In this document: positions 63,756 to 64,000 of the stretch, piece after piece
Numbering within the stretch: position 1 is the first letter of the stretch
How the letters are laid out: each line of letters opens with the position of its first letter
Origin: Roseomonas sp. 18066
GTDB lineage: Bacteria; Pseudomonadota; Alphaproteobacteria; Acetobacterales; Acetobacteraceae
NCBI RefSeq assembly: GCF_902706185.1
Contig: NZ_CACSJM010000003.1
Location: 34,933 to 98,932, forward strand
DNA: 64,000 bases
Direction of reading: 5' to 3'
Made by a program: the position numbers and the translations under genes
Notes under the pieces: model-generated
Databases searched by the model: none
What the model saw: only the letters and a program-made list of their open reading frames with translations
What the model was told of the DNA's origin: nothing

Positions 63756-63980
63756 ATGGGCGAGGAATTCGAGCTGTCGGACGCGGCGCTGGTGAGCGAG
63801 GCCGATCTCGCCGCCGATGCCCGCTTCCTCGACGACCTGCGCGCCACCAGCAGCTTCATGACCTTCCTGCTGACCGCCGGGCAGGAGGTGCCCGACGCCA
63901 CCATCCGCCAGGTCAACCAGCTGCTCTCGGTCTTCGCGGCCGACCTGGCCACCGCGCCCCTGCCGCCGACGCCGGGCTGA
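63756..63980 (+). CDS. Small hypothetical protein, 74 residues
   Basis: Not recognised. The ATG at 63756 has GGAGGG about eight bases upstream, and the stop lies at 63978-63980. The protein is acidic at the N-terminus (GEEFELSDAALVSEADLAADA), probably helical, with an FMTFLLTAGQEVPDATIRQVN middle part and a Pro-rich end. No signal peptide or membrane helix. The longer open frame upstream is antisense to the Bug gene and is not coding. Confidence 0.6.
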   Translation: MGEEFELSDAALVSEADLAADARFLDDLRATSSFMTFLLTAGQEVPDATIRQVNQLLSVFAADLATAPLPPTPG

Positions 63981-64000
63981 GCCATGCCCCGCCCCAGCGC

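Noticed and set aside
63984..64000. ATG four bases after the last stop, possible start of a further gene
   Set aside because: Only 17 bases are visible and no ribosome site precedes it, so it cannot be supported from this window.

Overview
The window comes from a very GC-rich proteobacterial chromosome. The gene content points to an alphaproteobacterium of the Acetobacteraceae, Roseomonas-like (inference): many dipeptide-type ABC cassettes, orphan Bug (tripartite tricarboxylate) binding proteins, Tat-like signal peptides on binding proteins, and LysR-regulated catabolic units. Genes are tightly packed with ATGA/TGATG overlaps. I saw no rRNA, tRNA, CRISPR array, insertion sequence or phage gene.

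Region 1 (1-9435): the end of one peptide-type ABC operon (cassette A, cut by the window edge), then a complete cassette B (binding protein, two permeases, fused double ATPase, FMN-dependent luciferase-like monooxygenase), then AMP nucleosidase. Region 2 (9443-15705, minus strand): manganese catalase with a ferritin-like protein, a PIG-L deacetylase/acyl-CoA dehydrogenase pair, a DUF1349 protein, and a periplasmic rhodanese overlapping a YeeE/YedE thiosulfate permease. Region 3 (16160-23422): a Tat-type carboxylesterase and MetY sulfhydrylase, facing a minus-strand unit of class V aminotransferase, AapJ-like binding protein and a fused AapQ-AapM permease with no ATPase gene beside it. Region 4 (23919-36790): cassette C (binding protein, two permeases, two ATPases, second monooxygenase) running into cassette D (binding protein, two permeases, fused ATPase, cysteine synthase). 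Regions 1-4 together read as a sulfur-acquisition island: uptake of organosulfur compounds or peptides, oxidative C-S cleavage, and re-fixation of sulfide or thiosulfate by MetY and CysK.

Region 5 (36911-50819): a degenerate receiver protein, a frameshifted remnant of a family-5 binding-protein gene, an MFS permease, a PaiB-like flavoprotein, an aldo/keto reductase divergent from a LysR gene, a BisC-like molybdoenzyme, an orphan binding protein, a PaoABC-type molybdenum aldehyde dehydrogenase and a DJ-1/PfpI (isonitrile hydratase-like) protein.

Region 6 (50827-63980): a fosmidomycin-resistance-type MFS pump; a minus-strand operon (Bug protein, alpha/beta hydrolase lacking its nucleophile, iron-type binding protein); divergently, a binding protein/FbpB-like permease/ATPase/GST/LysR operon; then a beta-keto-acid cleavage enzyme, an HpcH/HpaI aldolase, a second Bug protein, and a 74-residue orphan. 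Two promoters here share an operator, TGAG-N5-CTCA, at an identical distance from a TTTGAC box, suggesting one LysR regulator controls both units.
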